Positions 1 to 5,993 of a stretch of 6,301 nucleotides of DNA are shown piece by piece. Each line of letters starts with the position of its first letter. The stretch's first letter is position 1. The position numbers and the translations under genes were made by a program. The stretch covers positions 1-6,301 of the forward strand of contig CAJJDJ010000116.1 in NCBI GenBank assembly GCA_905182825.1. The letters are read 5' to 3'. The notes under the pieces were generated by a model that was given only the letters and a program-made list of their open reading frames with translations, had not been told where the DNA came from and did not search any database. The stretch comes from Thiotrichaceae bacterium UBA7359 (lineage in GTDB: Bacteria; Pseudomonadota; Gammaproteobacteria; Eutrophobiales; Eutrophobiaceae).

Positions 1-77
1 AAAATAGCAAGATCATTTTTAGCAAAAGTAGACAAACATATGCTACATAAAGAAATAGCTAGAATAATTCGAAACAT
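1..77 (-). CDS. N-terminus of a secreted protein of unknown function (partial, runs off left edge)
   Basis: An open frame starts with ATG at 77-75, two bases after the msrB stop, and continues to the window edge (25 codons plus two bases). The translation begins MFRIILAISL and continues CSICLSTFAKNDLAI. This has the shape of a Sec signal peptide: one Arg near the start, a hydrophobic core of about 15 residues, and a likely signal peptidase I site after STFA. The Cys residues do not sit in a convincing lipobox. A Shine-Dalgarno-like GAGG lies six bases before the ATG. The tight spacing suggests co-transcription with msrB. The mature protein is outside the window, so its function cannot be called. 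A periplasmic redox protein would suit the setting, but that is a guess. Confidence 0.62.
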   Translation of the reverse strand, partial: MFRIILAISLCSICLSTFAKNDLAI

Positions 78-79
78 GG

Positions 80-601
80 TTAGCCTCGTAGCTCGGGCAA
101 TGCTCTATCGACTGGAATAAACTTTAATGCTAGCCCATTATTACAATATCGTAATCCGGTGGTATTTATCGGTCCATCGTTAAAGACATGACCTTGATGC
201 CCACCACAACGAATACAGTGATATTCTTTTCGCGGCCAAATCAATTTAATGTCAAGTTTTGTTCCTACACGACCTGCAATAACATCATAGAAACTAGGCC
301 AGCCCGTCCCACTCTCAAACTTTTTTTCAAATTCAAACAATGGTAAATAACAAGCAGTACATATAAAAGTACCATCTTCTTTTATATAATTTAATTCGCT
401 TGAACCAGGAGGCTCGGTAGCTTCGTCGAATAGAATATTAAACTCTTTGTCCGATATTAGTTTCCTCCACTTATCATTGCTTTTTTTCAAGGGATTCAAA
501 TTAATATCACTATCCACTGGGTGTGCCAAAAGATTAACACCCGTCAACATCAAACCGCCGGCAAGACCACCAAGCTGCGTAATAAATCGTCTGCGTTGCA
601 T
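80..601 (-). CDS. msrB: Exported peptide-methionine (R)-S-oxide reductase MsrB with Tat signal
   Basis: MsrB reduces methionine-R-sulfoxide in proteins back to methionine. With the start at ATG 601 the protein has 173 residues. An upstream in-frame ATG at 634 adds 11 residues, but the 601 start has a good AGGGG site eight bases before it and puts a twin-arginine motif at the very N-terminus (QRRRFIT, residues 2-8), followed by a hydrophobic Gly/Leu-rich stretch to about residue 26. The SelR domain covers about residues 43-165. Two CxxC pairs that bind zinc in the family are present (C81/C84 and C130/C133), as are SGTGWPSF (97-104), GHVFNDGP (137-144) and RYCNN (151-155), which carries the catalytic Cys C153. 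The enzyme is therefore expected to be folded and exported by Tat to the periplasm or its membrane face. No terminator separates it from ctaB upstream, so it may be read with the oxidase assembly genes. The MsrB call is very secure; export is an inference from the signal. Confidence 0.95.
   Translation of the reverse strand: MQRRRFITQLGGLAGGLMLTGVNLLAHPVDSDINLNPLKKSNDKWRKLISDKEFNILFDEATEPPGSSELNYIKEDGTFICTACYLPLFEFEKKFESGTGWPSFYDVIAGRVGTKLDIKLIWPRKEYHCIRCGGHQGHVFNDGPINTTGLRYCNNGLALKFIPVDRALPELRG
84..87 (-). promoter_or_regulatory. Ribosome binding site of the truncated secreted-protein gene
   Basis: On the minus strand GAGG lies inside the last msrB codons, six bases before the ATG at 77. 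This spacing is normal for a Shine-Dalgarno site and is a main reason for accepting the very short partial gene. Confidence 0.5.
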
Positions 602-607
602 AATAGT

Positions 608-614
608 CACCCCT
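608..614 (-). promoter_or_regulatory. Ribosome binding site that decides the msrB start
   Basis: The minus strand reads AGGGGTG here, with AGGGG eight bases before the ATG at 601. No comparable site precedes the upstream in-frame ATG at 634. It therefore supports the shorter MsrB, with the twin arginines at residues 3-5. Confidence 0.55.
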
Positions 615-687
615 GAAAATAATAATCTAACCATGACAAACTATTACCGTTCAACCTTTCAAATAATCTTTTTTTAATAACATTCAC

Positions 688-1611
688 TTACAACTCAAGC
701 ACTAGTAATGGAATATAATGGTCGATCAATAAAACAGTAAACATAATCATCAAATATATGATAGAAAAAGAAAAGGTTTGCATCGCTAAACGGTCTTCAT
801 GTTCAAATTGCATACGAATAGCGTAGTAAAGAAATCCACCACCAAGAAGAACGGCACCTACAAGATAAAACACACCAGACATGCCGACTAAATATGGTAA
901 TAAAGTTACTATAAATAATATGATCGTATATAACAATATATGTAATCGCGTAAACTTAACCCCATGAGTTACCGGTAGCATAGGTATATTCACTTTTGAG
1001 TATTCATCTCGACGATAAATAGCTAAAGCCCAAAAGTGGGGAGGAGTCCAAGCAAATATAATAAGAAATAATAGTAATGAATTAGGATCTAATGTGCCGG
1101 TCACAGCTGTCCAACCTAACACAGGTGGCGCAGCACCAGCAGCACCTCCAATAACAATATTCTGAGGCGTAGCTCGCTTCAAATACATCGAATAAATAAA
1201 ACCGTAACCAATCAAAGAAAGAGCTGTCAATCCAGCGGTAAGGGGATTGACTAAAAATGCTAAAATGGCCATGGAAATGATTCCTAAAAACCAAGCAAAA
1301 ATAATAGCATTCAAAAGACCAATTTTGCCCTTCGGTAGTGGTCGACGATTGGTTCTCGCCATCATCGAATCAATTTTATGATCAACTATATGATTAATAG
1401 CTGCAGCAGAACAAGCAGCTAGGCCAATGCCAATAGTGCCATAAAAAAGGACATCCCATGGCACCATACCTGGTGTTGCCATAAACATACCCACAATTGC
1501 TGTAAAGATAATAAGCGACACAACTTTTAACTTACAAAGAGCAATGTAGTCTTGCCATCCAACCACGATCGAGTTTGTAATTGATGAATCTTCCAAGGGA
1601 GAACTCCTCAT
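688..1611 (-). CDS. ctaB: Protoheme IX farnesyltransferase (heme O synthase)
   Basis: CtaB (CyoE/COX10 family) is an inner-membrane UbiA-type prenyltransferase that adds a farnesyl group from farnesyl diphosphate to heme B, giving heme O. The product has 307 residues, a normal family length, with about nine hydrophobic segments. The first Asp-rich motif is seen as N73-x3-D77-x3-D81, followed by ARTNRRPLPKG (85-95). Also present are LKRATPQNIVIGGAAGAAPP (144-163) and WTPPHFWALAIYRRDEY (188-204), both hallmarks of this subfamily, then IPMLPVTHG (209-217). The ATG overlaps the ctaA stop by four bases (ATGA), so the two steps of heme A synthesis are probably translationally coupled. An in-frame TTG at codon 6 is preceded by AGGAG at ideal spacing and could be an alternative start, five residues shorter. 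Confidence 0.97.
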   Translation of the reverse strand: MRSSPLEDSSITNSIVVGWQDYIALCKLKVVSLIIFTAIVGMFMATPGMVPWDVLFYGTIGIGLAACSAAAINHIVDHKIDSMMARTNRRPLPKGKIGLLNAIIFAWFLGIISMAILAFLVNPLTAGLTALSLIGYGFIYSMYLKRATPQNIVIGGAAGAAPPVLGWTAVTGTLDPNSLLLFLIIFAWTPPHFWALAIYRRDEYSKVNIPMLPVTHGVKFTRLHILLYTIILFIVTLLPYLVGMSGVFYLVGAVLLGGGFLYYAIRMQFEHEDRLAMQTFSFSIIYLMIMFTVLLIDHYIPLLVLEL

Positions 1612-2603
1612 TGTTTTTTAACTGGCAAACATTGGTGTAATAATGTCACCAGAGAAAGCAATAATAACGCAGCTACCCCATTGTGCGCCACTGCTACTGA
1701 AAGCGGCAGATATAGCTTGATATTTGCGATGCCTAAGGAGACTTGGACTATTAATAGAGTCAAAATTGCACAGCCTGTTATTTTGATGTTTTTCATGCCC
1801 GATTTAATTGCACGAATTGCGATCGTTATAATTATCAAAGAAGTTATTAACGCGCCTAAACGATGAGTCATATGGATTGCTGTTCTAGCACTGCCGTCAA
1901 GCACCCCACCCTCATAATCGATGCCCAAACCACGCCACAGAATAAAACCTTCTTTAAAATTCATGTCTGGCCACCAGGTATCTTGACAAGTTGGAAAATC
2001 AGTACAAGCTAATGCAGCATAGTTCGTACTTGTCCAACCACCAAGCGATATTTGTATAACTAATATAAAAACGCCTACAATCACCGAGGGTAACAACTTC
2101 CTATTACCCGAATTTATCACATTATTCTGACGAGGCTGTTGTTCTAATGCCATCCAATACAACAAAGAGAGAATTGTTAACCCCCCAAGAAGATGAGATA
2201 AGACAATAATTGGCTTCAAAAGAAGAGTTACTGTCCACATGCCTAACATGCCTTGAAATATTACTAATAACAACAATGTTGAAGCAAACAAACGTATCCT
2301 CGATAACGTTGATTTTCTCCATGACATAAAAGCAATAATAAGAATTAATAAGCCCAATGAACTAGCTACATAACGATGTACCATTTCTATCCATGCTTTA
2401 GTGTGTTCTAGAGGGCGGCCAAGATATGCTTCATTTACATTTTCAACTTTATCAGGAACGATTAACTTACCGTAACAACCTGGCCAATCAGGACACCCTA
2501 ACCCAGAATTAGATAAGCGTGTATAGGCGCCGATTACTATAACAAGAAAAGTTAATACACATGCAAAACGTATAAGGGGCACAATAATTTTATTATCGCT
2601 CAT
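1608..2603 (-). CDS. ctaA: Heme A synthase (COX15/CtaA family)
   Basis: CtaA oxidises the C8 methyl of heme O to a formyl group, giving heme A, in the inner membrane. From ATG 2603 the protein has 331 residues and about eight membrane segments arranged as two related four-helix halves. Each half carries a Cys pair in a similar setting: CPDWPGC (37-43) and CTDFPTC (200-206). Likely heme-ligand histidines are H76 (EMVHRY), H137 (LSHLLG), H247 (MTHRLG) and H307 (VAHNG). An in-frame TTG at 2618 would add five residues and has an AGG about five bases upstream. I prefer the ATG because it leaves a normal short tail before the first helix, though its own Shine-Dalgarno site is weak. The gene starts 16 bases after the upstream stop and overlaps ctaB by four bases. 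Its presence indicates that the oxidase is an aa3 type. Confidence 0.96.
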   Translation of the reverse strand: MSDNKIIVPLIRFACVLTFLVIVIGAYTRLSNSGLGCPDWPGCYGKLIVPDKVENVNEAYLGRPLEHTKAWIEMVHRYVASSLGLLILIIAFMSWRKSTLSRIRLFASTLLLLVIFQGMLGMWTVTLLLKPIIVLSHLLGGLTILSLLYWMALEQQPRQNNVINSGNRKLLPSVIVGVFILVIQISLGGWTSTNYAALACTDFPTCQDTWWPDMNFKEGFILWRGLGIDYEGGVLDGSARTAIHMTHRLGALITSLIIITIAIRAIKSGMKNIKITGCAILTLLIVQVSLGIANIKLYLPLSVAVAHNGVAALLLLSLVTLLHQCLPVKKQ

Positions 2604-2619
2604 GTTTATTGCGCTCAAA

Positions 2620-3234
2620 TCAACCTATCCGAGATCCACGTAATAATTTTTTTAAGTCCTTATATACATCCTTCGGATTTACATTAGGAGCATAGCTCAT
2701 CATTAAATTACCCCGAGGGTCAATAATATAAATACGTCCTGCGTTTTTCGGATCGTCCGCATTATTTAAACGAAACTTATTTAATAACACATCTATATTG
2801 ATCAAGTCGACATCTATAAATTGCTGACCTTTGAACTCAACCAAGTTATCTTTTAGTTCACCTACTAATTGGTCAGTTAACAACAACACTTTTTGTACTC
2901 GCAAAGAATGTTTGTTCATAGAAGCATGGACCTGACGCATCAGGTATATGTTATCCATACATATTTTTTCACAAAAATCATCTACATAAATTAAATTCCA
3001 TTCACCATATAAGCTGTCTTTTCTCTTTGCGTTAAATGGATCTATCAAAGCTAGATCAGGTATAGATTTAGTTGGAACAATTAAGTCACCCTTGTTTGAC
3101 ATCCCCCTCATTTCTATAAAATCACTATAATTAAAAACATACCAAGACAAGATCAGAGGACTGACAAACATTACTACTACCAAGATGATTGTCATTCTAT
3201 TACCCTTTTTTGTACTTTCAAATTTTTCGCTCAT
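2620..3234 (-). CDS. Membrane-anchored SCO/thioredoxin-like protein of the cytochrome oxidase locus
   Basis: The product has 204 residues: a short cytoplasmic tail, one membrane helix (about 14-34), and a periplasmic domain. A CxxxC motif (C88-E-K-I-C92) sits after WNLIYVDDF, where SCO proteins have their copper-binding Cys pair; RQVHASM, a conserved-looking RVQKVLLLTD (112-121), and IYIIDPRGNLMMSYAP (168-183) follow. The C-terminus KDLKKLLRGSRIG matches, as I recall it, an uncharacterised protein kept between SURF1 and ctaA in gammaproteobacterial oxidase loci. The distal copper-ligand His that SCO proteins carry just before the YLIDP-like strand is not seen; that position reads PKNAGR. The start is ATG 3234, overlapping the SURF1 stop as ATGA. 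A longer frame from 3300 adds 22 residues inside SURF1 and is not needed. A role in copper delivery or thiol reduction is inferred, not shown. Confidence 0.85.
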   Translation of the reverse strand: MSEKFESTKKGNRMTIILVVVMFVSPLILSWYVFNYSDFIEMRGMSNKGDLIVPTKSIPDLALIDPFNAKRKDSLYGEWNLIYVDDFCEKICMDNIYLMRQVHASMNKHSLRVQKVLLLTDQLVGELKDNLVEFKGQQFIDVDLINIDVLLNKFRLNNADDPKNAGRIYIIDPRGNLMMSYAPNVNPKDVYKDLKKLLRGSRIG

Positions 3235-3974
3235 AAGTCTTTTAGCTTTATATTTAATAAAAAGTAAATAATGAATAATACGGTTGCAAAAGCAAACCAC
3301 TGGAATGCATAACCGTTATGTTTGTCCTCACCTGAGCCTGGTAATGGCCACTTACGATAATAACCGTGCTCAGACTCTGGTGACAACCTGATCACATAAG
3401 GCAAAAGTTTTGTACTAGTCAATTCTTCTAACTCGGCAAGATCTATACGTTGAACTCTATAAAAGCCATTCTTCATCTCTTCTGGCGGAAGCTCTTTTAG
3501 TAGTAAACCTGTTTTAGGTATTTCTTTAATAATTGCTTTAATTTTCACCATTCCTTTCGTCGCTACTATATTAGGCGAAACTTTTCGATCTGAGCCTACA
3601 GCTAGCCAACCGCGATTAACTAAAACAACGCGCTCACTGTCAAGTAACTGAAAAGGAGTGTAAATGTAATACCCCGCTTTAGTCTTTTGTACCTGATTAT
3701 CTAATAGAATTTGGAAATCTTCTAAAAACCTCCCACTTACTATTACAGGCCGCCATAAAAGATTATCAAAACTTGATTTAGTATCATCAACTTGATTTAA
3801 ATTCATCGCCTCCGTTAACTGTCTATTTTCAAATTCGACAAATAGATTTCTTTTTTGTTCTGCGCGCTCTAATTGCCAGCAGCCCAGAAAAACAAACAAA
3901 GTAAAAAAACCTATCGCTAATAAACTCGTAATTAAGCCAGGACTAAAGCACCAATTTCTAAAATATAAATTCAT
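3231..3974 (-). CDS. SURF1 family cytochrome c oxidase assembly protein
   Basis: SURF1 (Shy1) proteins help build the heme a / a3-CuB centre of subunit I, in some bacteria by binding heme A. This 247-residue product has the standard layout: an N-terminal helix (about 13-31), a periplasmic domain, and a C-terminal helix (about 223-241). Family motifs are GCWQLERAEQK (31-41), RPVIVSGRF (75-83), LLDNQ (90-94), TPFQLL (106-111), VLVNRGWL (117-124), and GSGEDKHNGYAFQWFAFA (213-230). It is the first gene of the leftward assembly-factor group and faces a divergent DUF2909 gene across 71 bases. An AGGA about 13 bases before the ATG is a rather distant ribosome site. Its stop overlaps the next start by four bases. 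Confidence 0.96.
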   Translation of the reverse strand: MNLYFRNWCFSPGLITSLLAIGFFTLFVFLGCWQLERAEQKRNLFVEFENRQLTEAMNLNQVDDTKSSFDNLLWRPVIVSGRFLEDFQILLDNQVQKTKAGYYIYTPFQLLDSERVVLVNRGWLAVGSDRKVSPNIVATKGMVKIKAIIKEIPKTGLLLKELPPEEMKNGFYRVQRIDLAELEELTSTKLLPYVIRLSPESEHGYYRKWPLPGSGEDKHNGYAFQWFAFATVLFIIYFLLNIKLKDL

Positions 3975-4045
3975 GTTTTAAAATATATCCTATTTATACT
4001 GGTAGAATACGTAAATGATAAACTGATATAGTACTAATCGATATT
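3975..4045. promoter_or_regulatory. Divergent intergenic region between SURF1 and the DUF2909 gene, presumed promoters
   Basis: This 71-base, very AT-rich spacer separates the start of SURF1 (leftward) from the start of the DUF2909 gene (rightward), so it is the expected place for both promoters. On the plus strand TGGTAGAAT (4000-4008) resembles an extended -10 element and would give a leader of about 30 bases before ATG 4046; no good -35 is seen. On the minus strand TATAAA (revcomp of 3993-3998) is -10-like with only a poor -35, and would leave almost no leader. The location is well supported, the exact elements are not. No clear operator palindrome was found. Confidence 0.35.
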
Positions 4046-4255
4046 ATGATTTTTAAAATATACATAGCAATATTGTTTCTCTCAATTGGTGCGTCTTTAT
4101 TAGCTGGGGGGTTTTTTCTTGTCAAAGATGATTCAAAATCAAAACGCATGGTTACAACGCTTACTTTCAGAGTCGCACTTTCAGTACTGCTATTTACCTC
4201 GCTTCTTATAGGCTTCAAGCTCGGCTGGATTCACCCACACAGCGCAGGTTTTTAA
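4046..4255 (+). CDS. DUF2909 twin-transmembrane protein
   Basis: This is a 69-residue protein with two membrane helices (about 4-25 and 40-60) joined by a basic loop. The pattern FFLVKDD (23-29), SKRMVTTLTFRVALS (32-46) and the ending GWIHPH fit the DUF2909 family, small inner-membrane proteins found beside cytochrome oxidase genes in many Gammaproteobacteria. It is the only plus-strand gene here, between ctaE (convergent) and SURF1 (divergent), which is also its usual placement. No biochemical function is known to me; a role in oxidase assembly or stability is inferred from position. No clear Shine-Dalgarno sequence precedes the ATG. The reverse strand is also open across this gene (3994-4218), but the family match makes the plus frame the real one. 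Confidence 0.88.
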   Translation: MIFKIYIAILFLSIGASLLAGGFFLVKDDSKSKRMVTTLTFRVALSVLLFTSLLIGFKLGWIHPHSAGF

Positions 4256-4290
4256 CTTTACTTAGAATGAGAACAATTATTATTGACCTA

Positions 4291-4317
4291 AACTAAAAAG
4301 CGCTGCTAATGCAGCGC
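4291..4317 (-). terminator. Rho-independent terminator after ctaE
   Basis: Read on the minus strand, GCGCTGC (4317-4311), loop ATTA, and GCAGCGC (4306-4300) make a perfect seven-base-pair GC-rich stem, followed at once by TTTTTAGTT (4299-4291). It lies 25 bases past the ctaE stop, ending the leftward ctaD-ctaE transcript. On the plus strand the same stem is not followed by a T tract, so it should act poorly on the convergent DUF2909 transcript. Confidence 0.85.
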
Positions 4318-4342
4318 CTCCGTATACTATTTGTTTATTTAA

Positions 4343-5236
4343 CTAGATCCAATAAACAAAGACATATAAACCTAACCAAACCACGTCAACAAAGTGCCAA
4401 TACCAAGCCACACCTTCAAAAGCGAAATGATCTTTTGCTGAAAAGTGCCCCTTCATCGACCTGAACAGAATAACCAGAATCATTGTTGCACCCATAGTCA
4501 CATGGAAACCATGGAAACCAGTTAACATAAAGAAAGTTGATCCGTAAACACCCGACTTCATCGTTAGATCTAACTCATGATATGCATGTTGATATTCGAC
4601 AGCTTGAAAGTACACAAAAACAAAACCCAGAACCACGGTTGCCGCTAACCACCAACACAAGGGTGCGCGATGATCTTTTTTCAAGGCATGATGAGCAAAT
4701 GTAATAGTCACACCACTTAATAGAAGAAGTATCGTGTTTACAAGAGGAACATCAAACGCAGGGATGACCTCTTTAATAGCCATATATTTCGAATCCGCAT
4801 TAGCTAATGACATGTCCGGCGTCGTTAACAATGGCCAAACTGCTTGAAAATCAGGCCATAAAAACTCATTTGTTGGAAAACCAGCGCCTTCTCCGCCGAG
4901 CCAAGGCACAGACAAGACTCTGATATAGAAAAGTGCTCCAAAAAATGCGGCGAAGAACATTACTTCAGAGAAAATGAACCAACTCATGCCCCATCGAAAG
5001 CTAATATCAACCTGCTTATTATAACTTCCTGAGAGGCTTTCACCAATAACATCTGAAAACCAACCAGAAAACATGTAAACAACTGCGGCGACGCCTAGTC
5101 CAAGAATAAAAGTGCCGAAACCAGAACCATTCAACATCATGCCGCCACCGATGAATGAAGTGAACAATGCCAAAGTTCCTACAATGGGCCAGCGACTTGG
5201 TTCTGGGATAAAATATGCGTCTTGAGAGTTAGACAT
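4343..5236 (-). CDS. ctaE: Cytochrome c oxidase subunit III
   Basis: CtaE (CoxC, COX3) is the third core subunit of the aa3 oxidase; it stabilises subunit I and lies near the proton-uptake side. The product has 297 residues and about seven membrane helices. Seen motifs are the helix-III Glu in FSEVMFFAAFFGALFY (89-104, E91), FAHHALKKDHR (180-190), GFHGFHVTMG (240-249), and the C-terminal WYWHFVDVVWLGLYVFVYWI (278-297). A periplasm-side loop of about 50 residues after FYIRVLSVPW, longer than in short COX3 forms, is a feature I associate with the gammaproteobacterial type. A good GAGG site lies seven bases before the ATG. It starts 30 bases after ctaG and is the last gene before the terminator. 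Confidence 0.98.
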   Translation of the reverse strand: MSNSQDAYFIPEPSRWPIVGTLALFTSFIGGGMMLNGSGFGTFILGLGVAAVVYMFSGWFSDVIGESLSGSYNKQVDISFRWGMSWFIFSEVMFFAAFFGALFYIRVLSVPWLGGEGAGFPTNEFLWPDFQAVWPLLTTPDMSLANADSKYMAIKEVIPAFDVPLVNTILLLLSGVTITFAHHALKKDHRAPLCWWLAATVVLGFVFVYFQAVEYQHAYHELDLTMKSGVYGSTFFMLTGFHGFHVTMGATMILVILFRSMKGHFSAKDHFAFEGVAWYWHFVDVVWLGLYVFVYWI

Positions 5237-5240
5237 TACT

Positions 5241-5247
5241 ATTCCTC
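5241..5247 (-). promoter_or_regulatory. Ribosome binding site of ctaE
   Basis: The minus strand reads GAGGAAT, with GAGG seven bases before ATG 5236. It is the strongest ribosome site of the oxidase genes in this window, in keeping with a structural subunit needed in quantity, while the adjoining assembly gene ctaG has almost none. Confidence 0.6.
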
Positions 5248-5266
5248 ATTTCTATTATTTATTTTG

Positions 5267-5845
5267 CTAACTTTTAGTCTTTATTGCTTCGATAGATTTA
5301 GTCTCAGAAACTGCGACATCACTATCATCAAGGGATCTGAAAAAAGTATAGGACAGCGTCATGATGGAAATATCTTCCGGCAACTCAGGCCCAATAACAT
5401 AACGCACCACCATCTCTTTACGCTCACCTGCTTTCAACAATTGTGTTGTAAAACAAAAACATTCTGTTTTATCAAAATATAATGATGCTAATGGGGGCAC
5501 CACACTTGGTATGGCTTGGCCTAAAACTGATTTATCTGAGATATTCTCGACAACAAATATCGCTTCAGCAATCTCTCCAGGATGCACATTCATTTTAAAT
5601 TTTGCTGCTTCGAACTTCCATGGCAATCCAGGGTTCACATTTGTATCAAACTCTACCGTTACCAACCGCTCCGCATCAACATTCTTAGCTTCCGCTTCTA
5701 ATTGAGAGACCTCACCAGTTTTACCATTAAGCCCGGTGACATCACACAACACATCATAAATAGGCACCAAAGCATAACCAAACCCAAACATGCATGCAGC
5801 AAAAATAAAAAGCTTCCTGGGTGTAACTCTTGTGTTATGTCGCAT
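5267..5845 (-). CDS. ctaG: Cytochrome c oxidase assembly protein CtaG (Cox11 family), CuB chaperone
   Basis: Cox11/CtaG proteins deliver copper to the CuB site of subunit I from the periplasmic face of the inner membrane. This 192-residue product has a short cytoplasmic tail, one membrane helix (about 11-29), and a beta-rich periplasmic domain. The copper-binding pair is C129-F-C131 in ECFCFT, and the conserved juxtamembrane Cys is C34 in IYDVLCDVTG. Other family marks are NPGLPWKFE (71-79), HPGE (88-91), LLKAGERKEMVV (136-147), and TLSYTFF (163-169). Its ATG comes two bases after the stop of the 40-residue gene, and no good Shine-Dalgarno site is seen, so translation probably depends on ribosomes finishing that gene. 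The neighbours ctaD and ctaE are its client complex. Confidence 0.97.
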   Translation of the reverse strand: MRHNTRVTPRKLFIFAACMFGFGYALVPIYDVLCDVTGLNGKTGEVSQLEAEAKNVDAERLVTVEFDTNVNPGLPWKFEAAKFKMNVHPGEIAEAIFVVENISDKSVLGQAIPSVVPPLASLYFDKTECFCFTTQLLKAGERKEMVVRYVIGPELPEDISIMTLSYTFFRSLDDSDVAVSETKSIEAIKTKS

Positions 5846-5847
5846 AT

Positions 5848-5970
5848 CTATGTGTATACCAGAATTATTCCAGCATAAAAACCGACAGCGACTAACCCGA
5901 GCACTACGACTAGTATTATGTTCTTGGTTGCTAATTTTTTTTCTGCTATTACTTTATCGTCATTAATCAT
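5848..5970 (-). CDS. 40-residue single-span membrane protein between ctaD and ctaG
   Basis: The frame from ATG 5970 to TAG 5850-5848 encodes 40 residues. An N-terminal charged stretch (MINDDKVIAEKKLATKN) is followed by one hydrophobic helix (about 18-38) and the end LVYT. It fills the gap between ctaD and ctaG almost exactly: 23 bases after the ctaD stop and two before the ctaG start. A weak purine-rich site (AGAGGCGGGA) lies upstream, with its AGG 12 bases from the ATG. Short single-helix proteins, sometimes named cytochrome oxidase small assembly proteins, occupy this position in many beta- and gammaproteobacterial oxidase loci; I assign it there by position and topology, not by a recognised motif. 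It probably sits in the inner membrane with the oxidase or CtaG. Confidence 0.72.
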   Translation of the reverse strand: MINDDKVIAEKKLATKNIILVVVLGLVAVGFYAGIILVYT

Positions 5971-5993
5971 TGTTTTATCCCGCCTCTTTATGT

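Noticed and set aside
621..669. Direct repeat AATAATCT at 621-628 and 662-669 upstream of msrB, considered as a regulator site
   Set aside because: An eight-base AT-rich repeat in an AT-rich gap is expected by chance, and no dyad symmetry or promoter alignment supports it.
667..676. T tract in the ctaB-msrB gap as a possible terminator
   Set aside because: The T run is on the plus strand, so it reads as an A run in the leftward transcript, and no stable stem is next to it.
447..677. Plus-strand open frame across msrB and its upstream gap
   Set aside because: It is antisense to the conserved MsrB N-terminal region and has no ribosome site or recognisable motif.
1681..1866. Plus-strand open frame within ctaA
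   Set aside because: It is a by-product of the reading frame of a conserved membrane protein gene; nothing supports translation.
3994..4218. Open frame on the minus strand opposite the DUF2909 gene
   Set aside because: It lacks family resemblance and a membrane or domain pattern, whereas the plus-strand frame matches DUF2909 along its whole length.
5222..5482. Plus-strand open frame antisense to ctaG and the ctaE start
   Set aside because: It overlaps two strongly supported conserved genes in the other direction and has no convincing start signal.
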